61,527 bases of DNA from Xylanimonas cellulosilytica (GTDB taxonomy: Bacteria; Actinomycetota; Actinomycetes; Actinomycetales; Actinomycetaceae): NCBI GenBank assembly GCA_001072465.1, contig JVKM01000038.1, forward strand, positions 1 to 61,527, given 5' to 3'. Each line of letters opens with the position of its first letter. The stretch's first letter is position 1. Both the position numbers and the translations under genes were made by a program. Shown piece after piece: positions 53,530 through 61,527 of the stretch. Under the pieces are notes generated by a model. That model made no database searches and was not told the DNA's origin. It was given only the letters and a program-made list of their open reading frames with translations.

Positions 53530-54384
53530 TCAGTCCAGCGTCTCCACGGCAAGGGTCTGCGTCATGATGTGGGGGTGCCCCGGCCACAGAGTCAGCGCGC
53601 GCTCGCGCACTGCCGCAGTTTCCACGCACACGAAGTTCTGCCACTCGCCCTCGCCGATGTCGCTCATCGTGGCCGCGCCCTGCGACCAGGGGTTCCACAC
53701 GATTGTCGAGCCCGAACCGTTCTTGTCCACGATGATGCGTCGGCCCAGCTTCGGGTCGACGACCTGGACCTGCTGGGTGGACGTGTAGACGCGGTCCGTC
53801 GGGCCGATAAAAGTCACGTCGCCGGTCTGGGTGGCGTAGCGCTCGCGGACCTTGTCGTAGTAGCGCTCTCCGTCCAGGCCCTCTACCGTCACGTCCTTGA
53901 CGTCGCCGACGTGCAGGTAGGTGTGCAGGGCGGCCTCGATAGCGAAGGGGTGGTCGTCCTCGCTCGTGAGGGTCAGGGTCGCGTTCAGCTCGGCTCCGGC
54001 GGTGATGTCCAGGCGCGCGCAGAAGGAGTGCGGGTAGAGGGCGGAGGTCTCGCCCGTGTGGTGCAGCTCGAAGGAGAACGAGGCTGGGGCGTCGTTCGCG
54101 GGCTGGGTGCTTCCCAGCAGCGTCCAGGGGCTCGTGCGGGCGAACCCGTGGGCGCCCGCTCCCTGGCCGGGCCTCGTCGGGGAATCGGTGGGGCTGCCGA
54201 ACCAGGGCAGGCACAGGGGGATGCCGCCGCGGATCGCCTTCGTGCCGTCCAACGCCGCACGGGAGGACAGCCACAGGACATCCGGGTGGCCCGCAGGACG
54301 CCACGACAGCAGGTGCGCACCGAAGGGGGTGACAAGGGCCGAGGCCGTGGAAACGTCTGCGCTGAGCGTGGCGATGTCAGTCAT
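53530..54384 (-). CDS. D-hexose-6-phosphate mutarotase / aldose epimerase family
   Basis: 284 residues. The YeaD-type epimerase fold is visible: TPFGAHLLSWRPAGHPDVLWLS, GGIPLCLPWFGSP, AHGFARTSPWTLL (catalytic His), EAALHTYLHVGDV, and DKNGSGSTIVWNPW with VCVETAAV carrying the catalytic Glu. It interconverts alpha/beta anomers of hexose 6-phosphates. It is the first gene of the mutarotase-acyltransferase-LppM-like operon. Confidence 0.9.
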   Translation of the reverse strand: MTDIATLSADVSTASALVTPFGAHLLSWRPAGHPDVLWLSSRAALDGTKAIRGGIPLCLPWFGSPTDSPTRPGQGAGAHGFARTSPWTLLGSTQPANDAPASFSFELHHTGETSALYPHSFCARLDITAGAELNATLTLTSEDDHPFAIEAALHTYLHVGDVKDVTVEGLDGERYYDKVRERYATQTGDVTFIGPTDRVYTSTQQVQVVDPKLGRRIIVDKNGSGSTIVWNPWSQGAATMSDIGEGEWQNFVCVETAAVRERALTLWPGHPHIMTQTLAVETLD

Positions 54385-54621
54385 ACAAGCCAGTTAACGC
54401 CATTGCTTGTAAACGAGCAAATAGACGGGCCGATTGGCCCTCAGATCTCAGCCATGTGTCCACGACGTGGTGGAATTCGCAACACGGGGATCGCGTTGGC
54501 CCTCGTTCAGCCGATATTCTTGGAGGCGTATGTGCGTGAAATCGGTTCGAACCGGTCGTGTCTGCGGCGTCTTCGCCCCCTCACACGCATAAATCTGTAT
54601 CCACATTTGAGGAGTCCACAT

Positions 54622-56541
54622 ATGTCCACGCGTCCCGACCTGCGAAATGTCGCCATCGTCGCGCACGTCGATCATGGCAAGACCACGCTGGTTGACGCAA
54701 TGCTCTGGCAGTCCGGAGCGTTCTCCGAGCGTGACACGGTCGAAAAGACCGGCGAGCGCGTCATGGACTCCGGCGACCTCGAGCGCGAGAAGGGCATCAC
54801 CATTCTCGCCAAGAACACCGCCGTCCACTACACCGGCCCCGCCGCCCAGGCCCTGGGCCTCGAGGATGGCGTCATCATCAACGTCATCGACACCCCCGGC
54901 CACGCCGACTTCGGCGGCGAGGTCGAGCGAGGCCTGTCGATGGTCGACGGCGTCGTCCTCATGGTCGATGCCTCCGAGGGCCCGCTCCCGCAGACCCGCT
55001 TCGTGCTGCGCAAGGCCCTCCAGGCCCACCTGCCCGTCATCGTCGTCGTCAACAAGGTCGACCGTCCCGACTCGCGTATCGAAGAGGTCGTCTCCGAGAC
55101 GACCGACCTGCTCCTGTCGCTGGGCGAGGACCTCATGAACGAAGGTATCGACATCGACGTGGACTCCCTCATGGACGTCCCCGTCGTCTACGCCTCCGCT
55201 AAGGCCGGCAAGTGCTCGCTGGAAAACCCCGGTGATGGCCAGCTGCCCACCGAGAACCTCGAGCCCCTGTTCGAGACCATCCTGAACCGTATCCCCGGCC
55301 CCACCTACGACGAGGACATGCCGCTGCAGGCCCACGTCACCAACCTGGACGCCTCCCCGTTCCTGGGCCGTCTCGCCCTGCTGCGCATCCACAACGGCAC
55401 CCTGAAGAAGGGCGCTGACGTGGGCCTAGCGCGCCACGACGGCACCATCCAGCGCGTCCACATCTCCGAGCTGCTGGCCACCGAGGGCCTCGAGCGCGTG
55501 TCCACCGACTCCGCCGCCCCCGGCGACATCGTCGCCGTCGCCGGCATCGAAGACATCATGATCGGCGAGTCCCTCGTCGACCTCGAGGACCCGCGTCCCC
55601 TCCCGCTCATCACGGTGGACGACCCGGCCATCTCCATGACCATCGGCATCAACACCTCGCCCATGGCCGGCCGCGTCAAGGGCGCCAAGGTGACGGCCCG
55701 CCAGGTCAAGGACCGCCTCGACCGCGAGCTCATCGGCAACGTGTCCCTGAAGGTTCTGCCCACCGAGCGTCCCGACGCCTGGGAGGTCCAGGGCCGTGGC
55801 GAGCTCGCCCTGGCGATCCTGGTGGAGCAGATGCGCCGCGAAGGCTTCGAGCTCACCGTCGGCAAGCCGCAGGTCGTCACCAAGGAGATCGACGGCGTCC
55901 TCAGCGAGCCCATGGAGCGCATGACGATCGACATTCCCGAGGAGTACCTGGGCGCCGTCACGCAGCTCATGGCCGCCCGCAAGGGCCGCATGGAGACCAT
56001 GGCGAACCACGGTTCGGGCTGGATCCGCCTCGAGTTCGTGGTTCCCGCCCGAGGCCTCATCGGCTTCCGCACGCGCTTCCTCACCGAAACGCGCGGCACC
56101 GGCATCGCCTCGTCCATCTCCGAGGGCTACGCCCCCTGGCAGGGTTCCATCGAGCAGCGCCTCACCGGCTCTCTCGTCGCCGACCGTGCTGGTCAGGCCA
56201 CCCCGTACGCGATGACGAACCTGCAGGAGCGCGGCTCCTTCATCGTCGAGCCCTCCTCCGAGGTCTACGAGGGACAGGTTGTGGGCGAAAACCCGCGCGG
56301 CGAGGACATGGACGTGAATATCTGCCGCGAGAAGAAGCAGACGAACACGCGTAGCGCGACCGCCGACGTGTACGAGTCGCTGACCCCCTCGCGCAAGCTG
56401 ACCCTTGAGGAGTCCCTCGAGTTTGCGGCCAACGACGAGTGCGTCGAGGTCACGCCCGAGGCCGTGCGCGTGCGCAAGGTCGTCCTGGACGCCCAGGAGC
56501 GCTTCAAGATCGCTGCTCGCGAGCGCCGCGCCAACCGCTGA
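54622..56541 (+). CDS. typA: GTP-binding protein TypA/BipA
   Basis: 639-residue translational GTPase involved in ribosome assembly and stress. ATG 54622 with GAGGAG upstream. G domain motifs: AHVDHGKTTLVDAML (G1), KGITI (G2), DTPGHADFGGEVERG (G3), NKVDRPDSR (G4). Domains II, III and V follow, with EPMERMTIDIPEEYLGAV and the C-terminal GLIGFRTRFLTETRGTG, ending in the BipA-type FAANDECVEVTPEAVRVRK. The 237-base divergent gap upstream separates it from the mutarotase gene and no clear promoter was found by eye. Confidence 0.98.
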   Translation: MSTRPDLRNVAIVAHVDHGKTTLVDAMLWQSGAFSERDTVEKTGERVMDSGDLEREKGITILAKNTAVHYTGPAAQALGLEDGVIINVIDTPGHADFGGEVERGLSMVDGVVLMVDASEGPLPQTRFVLRKALQAHLPVIVVVNKVDRPDSRIEEVVSETTDLLLSLGEDLMNEGIDIDVDSLMDVPVVYASAKAGKCSLENPGDGQLPTENLEPLFETILNRIPGPTYDEDMPLQAHVTNLDASPFLGRLALLRIHNGTLKKGADVGLARHDGTIQRVHISELLATEGLERVSTDSAAPGDIVAVAGIEDIMIGESLVDLEDPRPLPLITVDDPAISMTIGINTSPMAGRVKGAKVTARQVKDRLDRELIGNVSLKVLPTERPDAWEVQGRGELALAILVEQMRREGFELTVGKPQVVTKEIDGVLSEPMERMTIDIPEEYLGAVTQLMAARKGRMETMANHGSGWIRLEFVVPARGLIGFRTRFLTETRGTGIASSISEGYAPWQGSIEQRLTGSLVADRAGQATPYAMTNLQERGSFIVEPSSEVYEGQVVGENPRGEDMDVNICREKKQTNTRSATADVYESLTPSRKLTLEESLEFAANDECVEVTPEAVRVRKVVLDAQERFKIAARERRANR

Positions 56542-56564
56542 TTGCCGCTTCCTTCCCCCGCTCG

Positions 56565-56891
56565 CTAGATGGTGGGCGGGGGAGGCACGCGCTTGCCCGT
56601 CACCATCGTGCGGGCATCCACGCGAACCGGCCCACGCCTCGTCGCGACCGTGACGTGCGTGGGGGCCACCTCGAGTGCTTCTCCCAGGGCGTCGTGCAGG
56701 CCGTCTGCCAGGCGGTAGCGGATGACGATCCTCTCGCCGACCGCGAAGCTCATCCACGGCAACTGGGGAATTGCGCCAGGCGCGCGTGTGGAAATTTCCC
56801 CGCGCGCCCCTTCGGTCTCGGTGTGCTGAATCGGCGTATTCTCGCCGCTCGCAGCGCTGTTGGGGACGCGGGGTGACTCGGGGCTACTCAT
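56565..56891 (-). CDS. SH3-like domain protein (Rv0428c N-terminal type)
   Basis: 108 residues. After a ~40-residue disordered Ser/Pro/Glu leader comes a small beta-barrel: FAVGERIVIRYRLADGLHDALG, EALEVAPTHVTVATRRGPVRV and TMVTGKRVPPPP. This matches the SH3-like N-terminal domain of actinobacterial Rv0428c-type acetyltransferases, but the catalytic GNAT part is absent here. It is divergent from fdxA. Confidence 0.75.
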   Translation of the reverse strand: MSSPESPRVPNSAASGENTPIQHTETEGARGEISTRAPGAIPQLPWMSFAVGERIVIRYRLADGLHDALGEALEVAPTHVTVATRRGPVRVDARTMVTGKRVPPPPTI

Positions 56892-56943
56892 ACGTGAATA
56901 ATAGAATCAACGAGTCTTTAGAACTGACCAGGAGGAACGTCTC

Positions 56944-57285
56944 ATGACCTACGTCATCGCGCAGCCCTGCGTGGACGTCAAGGATCGCGCATGCGTGGAC
57001 GAGTGCCCCGTCGACTGCATCTACGAGGGCGCTCGCTCGCTTTACATCCACCCCGAGGAGTGCGTGGACTGTGGCGCGTGTGAGCCTGTGTGCCCGACCG
57101 AGGCCATCTTCTACGAGGACGACCTGCCCTCCGAGTGGTCCGACTACCTGCGCGCCAACGTCGACTTCTTCAACGACCTGGGCAGCCCCGGCGGCGCCCA
57201 GAAGACCGGCGTCCAGGACTTCGACGATCCGATGATCGCCGCGCTGCCGCCTCAGAATGAGGAATGGAAGGCCGAAAATCTCTGA
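56944..57285 (+). CDS. fdxA: 7Fe ferredoxin
   Basis: 113-residue electron carrier. Cys patterns CVDVKDRACVDECPVDC and CVDCGACEPVCP give a [3Fe-4S] plus [4Fe-4S] arrangement as in actinobacterial FdxA. CAGGAGGAACG precedes the ATG. The tail (SPGGAQKTGVQDFDDPMIAAL) is longer than in minimal ferredoxins. dapC follows 19 bases downstream, a conserved pairing. Confidence 0.96.
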   Translation: MTYVIAQPCVDVKDRACVDECPVDCIYEGARSLYIHPEECVDCGACEPVCPTEAIFYEDDLPSEWSDYLRANVDFFNDLGSPGGAQKTGVQDFDDPMIAALPPQNEEWKAENL

Positions 57286-57304
57286 CAGTCGATAGGGTAG
57301 GGGT

Positions 57305-58450
57305 ATGACAACGATCCTTCCCCGCCCTCTTGACCTGCCTGAATTCCCCTGGGATCAGCTGGCGCCCGCCAAGGCGCGCGCCACTGAACATCCCGGGGGA
57401 ATGTGCGATTTGAGCGTCGGAACCCCGGTCGACGACACCCCCGCGTTCATCCGCGAGGCCCTCGCCGACGCCTCCAACGCGCACGGCTACCCGACGGTGA
57501 TCGGTACCGCCGAGGTGCGCGACGCGATCCTCGCATGGGGACAGCGACGGGGGATGGTCGACGTCGGACACGGCGGCGTGATCCCAACGATCGGCTCGAA
57601 GGAAGCCGTCGCCTGGATTCCCGCCCTGCTGGGCGTGCGCCCCGGCGACACGGTCCTCGTGCCCGAGGTCGCCTACCCGACCTACGACATTGGCGCCAGG
57701 CTGGCCGGTGCCACACCCGTCGCCGTTGACCCGACGAACCCCGACGCCTGGCCCGATGCCGCCCTCGTCTACCTGAACTCGCCGGGCAACCCCGACGGGC
57801 ACGTCATGAGCAAGGACGAGCTGCGCGCCGTCGTTGTCTGGGCGCGCGCCCACGGCGCCGTTGTCGTGTCCGACGAGTGCTACGCGGCCCTGCCCTGGTC
57901 GGAGCCCTACGTGAGCGAGGGAGTGCCCTCTCTGCTCGATACGGACGTGTGCGATGGTGATGCGAGCGGACTCCTCGTCCTGTACTCGCTGTCCAAGCAG
58001 TCGAATCTCGCGGGCTACCGCGGCGCCCTCATCTATGGCGATCCTGCGCTGGTCGCCCCGATCGTCAGCGTGCGCAAGCATTCCGGACTCATGGTGCCCG
58101 CCCCCGTCCAGCACGCGATGGCGGTCGCCCTCCGCGACACCGAGCACGTGGAGCGCCAGCGCAGCGTCTACGCCGTGCGTCGCGCCCTCCTCCTCGAGGC
58201 GCTGACCGACGCCGGCCTCAACGTCGATCCTGATACGGCCGCCGGCCTGTACCTGTGGGTCTCGGATCCCGCTAACCCGAACGACTCGTGGGCTCTCGTG
58301 AATCGCCTGGCCGACCTCGGCATCCTCGTGGCCCCTGGCGACTTCTACGGCACGGCAGCCCACGGGCGCGTCCGCGTGGCCCTCACCGCCACCGACGAGC
58401 GTATTCAGGCCGCCGCGAGCCGAATCCGCGAGGCCTGGACGGCCCGCTGA
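57305..58450 (+). CDS. dapC: Succinyldiaminopimelate transaminase
   Basis: 381-residue PLP aminotransferase of the lysine/diaminopimelate pathway. Visible: GTAEVRDAILAWGQRRG, PEVAYPTYDIGARLAGA, LNSPGNPDGHV, DECYAAL, and the PLP-lysine loop LYSLSKQSNLAGYRGAL. The assignment to DapC rather than another class I aminotransferase rests on its place after fdxA and near dapD. Confidence 0.93.
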   Translation: MTTILPRPLDLPEFPWDQLAPAKARATEHPGGMCDLSVGTPVDDTPAFIREALADASNAHGYPTVIGTAEVRDAILAWGQRRGMVDVGHGGVIPTIGSKEAVAWIPALLGVRPGDTVLVPEVAYPTYDIGARLAGATPVAVDPTNPDAWPDAALVYLNSPGNPDGHVMSKDELRAVVVWARAHGAVVVSDECYAALPWSEPYVSEGVPSLLDTDVCDGDASGLLVLYSLSKQSNLAGYRGALIYGDPALVAPIVSVRKHSGLMVPAPVQHAMAVALRDTEHVERQRSVYAVRRALLLEALTDAGLNVDPDTAAGLYLWVSDPANPNDSWALVNRLADLGILVAPGDFYGTAAHGRVRVALTATDERIQAAASRIREAWTAR

Positions 58451-58461
58451 GGCATCCGCCA

Positions 58462-58520
58462 ACCAACGAGGCCGGGGCCGCCTTCACGCACTGCGCGTGG
58501 GCGGCCCCGGCCTCGTTGGT
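58462..58520. terminator. Long hairpin between dapC and dapD made from two facing motifs
   Basis: A perfect 21-bp stem (58462-58482 with 58500-58520) with a 17-base loop. Each arm contains the 13-mer ACGAGGCCGGGGC (58466-58478) or its complement (58504-58516). It lies between convergent genes. Confidence 0.85.
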
Positions 58521-58528
58521 GAGAAGAC

Positions 58529-59485
58529 TCAGTTCGACGCGTGCAGCGCGTCGTTGAGCTCGATACCCACGACGCCTGCGCGGGCGATGGCCTCGATGCG
58601 GCCCGTCTGGGAGTTGCGGCGGAACAGGATGTTCGACGCGCCCGACAGCTCGCGCGCGGCAACCGTGCGCGGCTCGGCCTCGCCGGAAGAATCGATGAGC
58701 GTGACCTTCGCGCCGGCGGTCACGTACAGGCCCGCCTCGACCACACAGTCGTCGCCGAGCGCGATTCCCAGGCCCGAGTTTGCACCCAGCAGGCAGCGCT
58801 CGCCCAGGCGCACGCGCTGCTTGCCGCCGCCCGAGAGGGTGCCCATCGTGGAGGCGCCGCCGCCCACATCAGAGCCATCGCCGATGACGACGCCCTGCGA
58901 GACGCGGCCCTCGACCATCGAGCGGCCCAGCGTGCCCGCATTGAAGTTGACGAAGCCGGCGTGCATGACGGTCGTGCCCTCGGACAGGTAGGCGCCCAGG
59001 CGCACGCGCGTGCCGTCGGCGATGCGAACGCCCGACGGCAGCACGTAGTTGACCATCGGCGGGAACTTGTCGACGCCCTGCACGGTCACGGGGTGACCGT
59101 CGCGAGCGCGCAGGCGCAGGCGGGTGGCCTCGAAGTCGGCGACGGCACACGGGCCGGCATCCGTCCACACGACGTTGGGCAGCACCGCGAAGATACCGTC
59201 CAGGTTGATCGTGTTGGGCTCCACCAGGCGGTGGGAGAGCAGGTGCAGACGCAGGTAGGCGTCCTCCGTCGAGGCGGGGGCTTCCTGCAGGTCAATCGTC
59301 GTGGTCACGACGACGGTGCGCACGCGGCGCGCGTCGTCGACGCGCTCCAGCACGGACAGCGAGGTCGCCAGCTCCTCGTCGGTCCCGGACTCGCCAAGGT
59401 GCGGGGCGGGGTACCACGTGTCGAGTGTCGTGCCGTCCAGAGTGATCGTAGCGAGGCCGATGCCCCATGCAGTGCTGTTGTCCAT
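58529..59485 (-). CDS. dapD: Tetrahydrodipicolinate N-succinyltransferase
   Basis: 318 residues from ATG 59485 ([14 protein letters not shown]), preceded by an AGGGG site; the 22-residue longer start is unlikely. N-terminal alpha/beta domain, then a left-handed beta-helix of hexapeptide repeats ([54 protein letters not shown]). It succinylates tetrahydrodipicolinate for DAP and lysine synthesis, the step before DapC. The actinobacterial DapD type is clear. Confidence 0.96.
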   Translation of the reverse strand: MDNSTAWGIGLATITLDGTTLDTWYPAPHLGESGTDEELATSLSVLERVDDARRVRTVVVTTTIDLQEAPASTEDAYLRLHLLSHRLVEPNTINLDGIFAVLPNVVWTDAGPCAVADFEATRLRLRARDGHPVTVQGVDKFPPMVNYVLPSGVRIADGTRVRLGAYLSEGTTVMHAGFVNFNAGTLGRSMVEGRVSQGVVIGDGSDVGGGASTMGTLSGGGKQRVRLGERCLLGANSGLGIALGDDCVVEAGLYVTAGAKVTLIDSSGEAEPRTVAARELSGASNILFRRNSQTGRIEAIARAGVVGIELNDALHASN

Positions 59486-59529
59486 GCCCCTACAGTACGG
59501 CGCGACGGGCGGGTGATTGGCAGTGAAAC

Positions 59530-60237
59530 TCAGGGGCGCGGCGCATCCCACAGGTCCGGCCAGAAGACCCCGAGTTCGGTGGCCATGGAACGCAGCAGCG
59601 GCAGGGAGATGCCGACGACCGAGTGATAATCGCCCGTCACGCCCTCGATGAAGGGGCCGCCCAAACCGTCGACCGTGAAGGATCCTGCGACGTGTAGGGG
59701 CTCGCCGGTGGCCACGTATGCGTCGATCTCGGCATCCGAGATGTCCCCGAAGTGGACCTGGGTCGAGGCAGAGCGGGTGACGGTCGCGGTGACCGCGCGT
59801 TCGTGCCTCTGGTCGTCATCCGACGAGGCCGGGGCGAGGATCGCGGCCGAGTGGCCCGTCCATAGGGTGGCGCTCGTGCGGCGCATGGCGCGGATGCGCT
59901 CGCGGGCTACGTCGGGGGTGTGGGGCTTGCCGAGCATCTGGCCGTCGATCTCGAGCATGGAGTCGCAACCGACGACGAGGGCGGCCTCGCCCTCGGGCAG
60001 TTCGGCGTTGGTGTCAGGGGAGCTCAGAGCCTCGCAGACGTCGGCGCACTTGGCTGCGGCGAGCGCCGCGACTTCGTCCGCCGGGGTGGTCGTGCCGCCT
60101 GAGAATGCGCGCCCACCGGGCAGCGCAGCGAGGACGGCGTCCTCATCAACGGTGGAAACCTGGACGATCGGCGTGATGCCCGCCGCAATGAGTGTTGCGC
60201 GGCGGGCAGGGGATGCAGAGGCGAGAACAAGGCGCAT
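59530..60237 (-). CDS. maf: Maf family nucleotide pyrophosphatase
   Basis: 235 residues from ATG 60237 ([20 protein letters not shown]), the usual Maf start; the 65-residue upstream extension would run into the IS end. Signatures: SASPARR with the substrate Arg, [20 protein letters not shown] (catalytic Asp), [26 protein letters not shown]. It hydrolyses non-canonical nucleotides such as m5UTP or pseudo-UTP. An insert A-P-A-S-S-D-D is encoded by the backbone motif (59822-59835), making it longer than usual. Confidence 0.93.
   Translation of the reverse strand: MRLVLASASPARRATLIAAGITPIVQVSTVDEDAVLAALPGGRAFSGGTTTPADEVAALAAAKCADVCEALSSPDTNAELPEGEAALVVGCDSMLEIDGQMLGKPHTPDVARERIRAMRRTSATLWTGHSAAILAPASSDDDQRHERAVTATVTRSASTQVHFGDISDAEIDAYVATGEPLHVAGSFTVDGLGGPFIEGVTGDYHSVVGISLPLLRSMATELGVFWPDLWDAPRP
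59822..59835 (+). repeat. GACGAGGCCGGGGC motif copy in maf
   Basis: Exact 14-base motif antisense to maf, coding A-P-A-S-S in an inserted loop. Confidence 0.85.
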
Positions 60238-60346
60238 AGGGACATTGTGGACCATCGCGCGAGTGGAGGGGTCTGGGTTTTTCGGACCGTTTGTTTTGAG
60301 AGGGTTGTTCTGAGTAGTCCCGGCTGCTTGTGGCCGGGCAGAATGG

Positions 60347-60634
60347 ATGACCATGAGGAAGTTCTCGAAGCACACGCCTGAGCAGATTGTCGTGAAGCTG
60401 GAGAAGGCCGAGGCGTTGCGAGGTGAGGGCATGAGTACGGCCCAGGCCTGCCGCGTGCTGGGTATCAGTGAGGCGACGTTGTGCCGGTGGCGTCAGCGTT
60501 ATGGGTCAATGAATCGTAGTGAGGCCAAGGAACTGCGTGAGTTGCGTGAGCAAAACGCGCGCCTCAAACAGTTGCTGGGCCAAGCAGAGCTAGAAAAGGC
60601 AGCGTTGCGAGAGCTGGCGGAGGGAAACTTCTAA
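60347..60634 (+). CDS. IS3-family transposase OrfA
   Basis: 95-residue DNA-binding part. The helix-turn-helix is in TAQACRVLGISEATLCRWRQRYG (residues ~31-53), with a leucine zipper-like coil (ELRELREQNARLKQLLGQAE) for multimerisation. The stop at 60632 comes just after a slippery heptamer, so most full transposase is made by frameshifting into orfB. Confidence 0.92.
   Translation: MTMRKFSKHTPEQIVVKLEKAEALRGEGMSTAQACRVLGISEATLCRWRQRYGSMNRSEAKELRELREQNARLKQLLGQAELEKAALRELAEGNF
60622..60628 (+). promoter_or_regulatory. Programmed -1 frameshift site G GGA AAC
   Basis: Canonical X XXY YYZ heptamer in the orfA frame (G-GGA-AAC) two codons before the orfA stop. A -1 slip leads into K-L-L-S-P-A-R-R-H and the orfB frame, which is open from 60550. 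Confidence 0.8.
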
Positions 60635-60657
60635 GCCCGGCGCGCAGGCACGAGGCT

Positions 60658-61479
60658 GTGAGCTACCTGGTTGGCCAGGGGTTTTCTCAGCGCCTTGCAT
60701 GCCGCGTTGCCGGGCTGTCCCGGTCAGCGTATTGCCGGGCCCGCGCGGCGGGCGGGGCGAAAACGCTGCGTGATCATGGGCCTGTGCGCCAGTGGATGAA
60801 CGATTTTGCCGCCACGCATCGACGCTGGGGCTATAAACGCGCCTGGGCGCGGGCCAAGAGTGAGGGCGTTGTCGTGGGGCGTGATACGTTCCGGCGCTTG
60901 TGGCGCACCGAAGGACTGCGCGTGCGCCCGCGCAAAGCCCCCAAGCCCCGCACTGCGCCGCGCCTCCAGCGCCTGGTCAAGGCTAGTACGCCGGGGCAGG
61001 TGTGGGCCATTGATTTCCAGTTCGATTCGGATTGGAGGGGGCGCGTGTTCAAGGTCTGTAACCTCATCGATGAGTTCACGCGCCAGCACCTGGCTTTCCG
61101 CGTCGAGCGGCGCATGGGAGCCGCCGACGTGATCGAAATGCTTGACCTGGCTGCCCTAACCCATGGGGCACCCCAGGTGCTGCGCGCCGATAACGGGCCC
61201 GAATTCATCGCCGCCGCCTTGGGGCGCTGGGCCAACGAGCACAACACGCTCCAAGCGTTCATCCCGCCGGGCCAACCCTGGCATAACGGGTTCGTGGAGT
61301 CCTTGCACAACCGGATGCGTGATGAACTCCTGGAGGACAACATGTTCGAAGGGCTTGACCATGCGCGCGCCCTGATCGGTGCTTGGTCCCAGCGCTACAA
61401 TGAAGAGCACCCCCACAGCGCGCTGGACTGGCTCTCACCCAACCAATACGCGCGCCAATGGGCACAACACCACCAATAA
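60658..61479 (+). CDS. IS3-family transposase OrfB (DDE integrase)
   Basis: 273 residues from GTG 60658; normally expressed as the OrfAB fusion. N-terminal HTH_21-type segment (LACRVAGLSRSAYCRAR), then the rve integrase core: VWAIDFQFD (first Asp), LRADNGPEFIA (second Asp), and HNGFVESLHNRMRDELLE (Glu). The C-terminal WSQRYNEEHPHSALDWLSPNQYA is typical of IS3 OrfB. Intact, so the IS is probably active or recent. Confidence 0.95.
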   Translation: MSYLVGQGFSQRLACRVAGLSRSAYCRARAAGGAKTLRDHGPVRQWMNDFAATHRRWGYKRAWARAKSEGVVVGRDTFRRLWRTEGLRVRPRKAPKPRTAPRLQRLVKASTPGQVWAIDFQFDSDWRGRVFKVCNLIDEFTRQHLAFRVERRMGAADVIEMLDLAALTHGAPQVLRADNGPEFIAAALGRWANEHNTLQAFIPPGQPWHNGFVESLHNRMRDELLEDNMFEGLDHARALIGAWSQRYNEEHPHSALDWLSPNQYARQWAQHHQ

Positions 61480-61527
61480 CAACCAACAACCCTCAAAACA
61501 CCCGGTCCACAAAACCAGACCAGGCCA

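Larger units (their letters stand above)
60264..61527 (+). mobile_element. IS3-family insertion sequence
   Basis: About 1.26 kb. Left imperfect inverted repeat at 60264-60309 pairs with the right one at 61482-61527: shared blocks are TGG, GTCTGG, TTTT, GGACCG, TGTTTTGAG and GGTTGTT. The right end coincides with the window edge, so a target duplication cannot be seen. It carries orfA and orfB with a frameshift signal. Its left end lies 27 bases before the maf start. Confidence 0.85.

Noticed and set aside
60261-60263. IS3 target-site duplication
   Set aside because: The right flank lies beyond the window, so no comparison can be made.

Overview
The window is high-GC chromosomal DNA from an actinobacterium. 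Gene order and family types point to the Actinomycetaceae, of the Actinomyces/Schaalia kind. The evidence is gene order: mfd, SurA-like lipoprotein, eno, ftsB/divIC-like, DUF501, ppx; greA, hlyIII, short-chain Z-prenyl synthase; fdxA next to dapC, with dapD close by. This is an inference from synteny; no rRNA or species marker is present.

Layout. 1-9.0 kb: repair, glycolysis and division genes, one tRNA-Leu(TAA), a BI-1 membrane protein and an FKBP. 9.1-18.6 kb: msrA, AI-2E-type permease, greA, hemolysin III, prenyl synthase, sugar kinase, xseB/xseA, ispH, ychF. 18.63-24.48 kb: a 5.8 kb integrated element in the 3' end of ychF, with a large serine recombinase, a primase-helicase, three small proteins and an iteron-rich, origin-like region, but no capsid or packaging genes. 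24.5-35.5 kb: a defence island of VapBC, McrBC and a complete type I restriction system (hsdM-hsdS-hsdR), plus one unknown membrane protein. 35.9-37.7 kb: two overlapping genes for a membrane-anchored and a secreted protein. 37.7-60.2 kb: backbone with an EamA exporter, three EcsC-family proteins, alpha-amylase, a YbjN/TPR protein, a 970-residue membrane protein with a long Glu-Pro tail, GNAT, MerR, a GH20-fold protein lacking its catalytic pair, glutamine synthetase, an LppM-like/acyltransferase/mutarotase operon, typA, fdxA-dapC, dapD and maf. 60.26 kb to the end: an IS3-family insertion sequence just upstream of maf.

Two signals stand out. First, the 12-mer ACGAGGCCGGGG (usually extended to GACGAGGCCGGGGC) occurs 15 times by eye on both strands of the backbone and not at all in the integrated element or defence island. 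It occurs singly between and inside genes, and as inverted pairs forming terminator-like hairpins. This is the pattern of DNA uptake sequences, but the function here is unknown. Second, the integrated element rewrites the last codons of ychF; the displaced original ychF end (codons for V-E-F-R-F-N-V-stop) still lies on its far side, which defines both junctions.

How the genes work together: the defence island pairs complementary activities. HsdMSR attacks unmodified foreign DNA, McrBC attacks foreign DNA carrying modified cytosine, and VapBC can stabilise the region. fdxA, dapC and dapD serve redox and lysine/diaminopimelate metabolism, while the LppM-like proteins, acyltransferase and prenyl synthase relate to the cell envelope.
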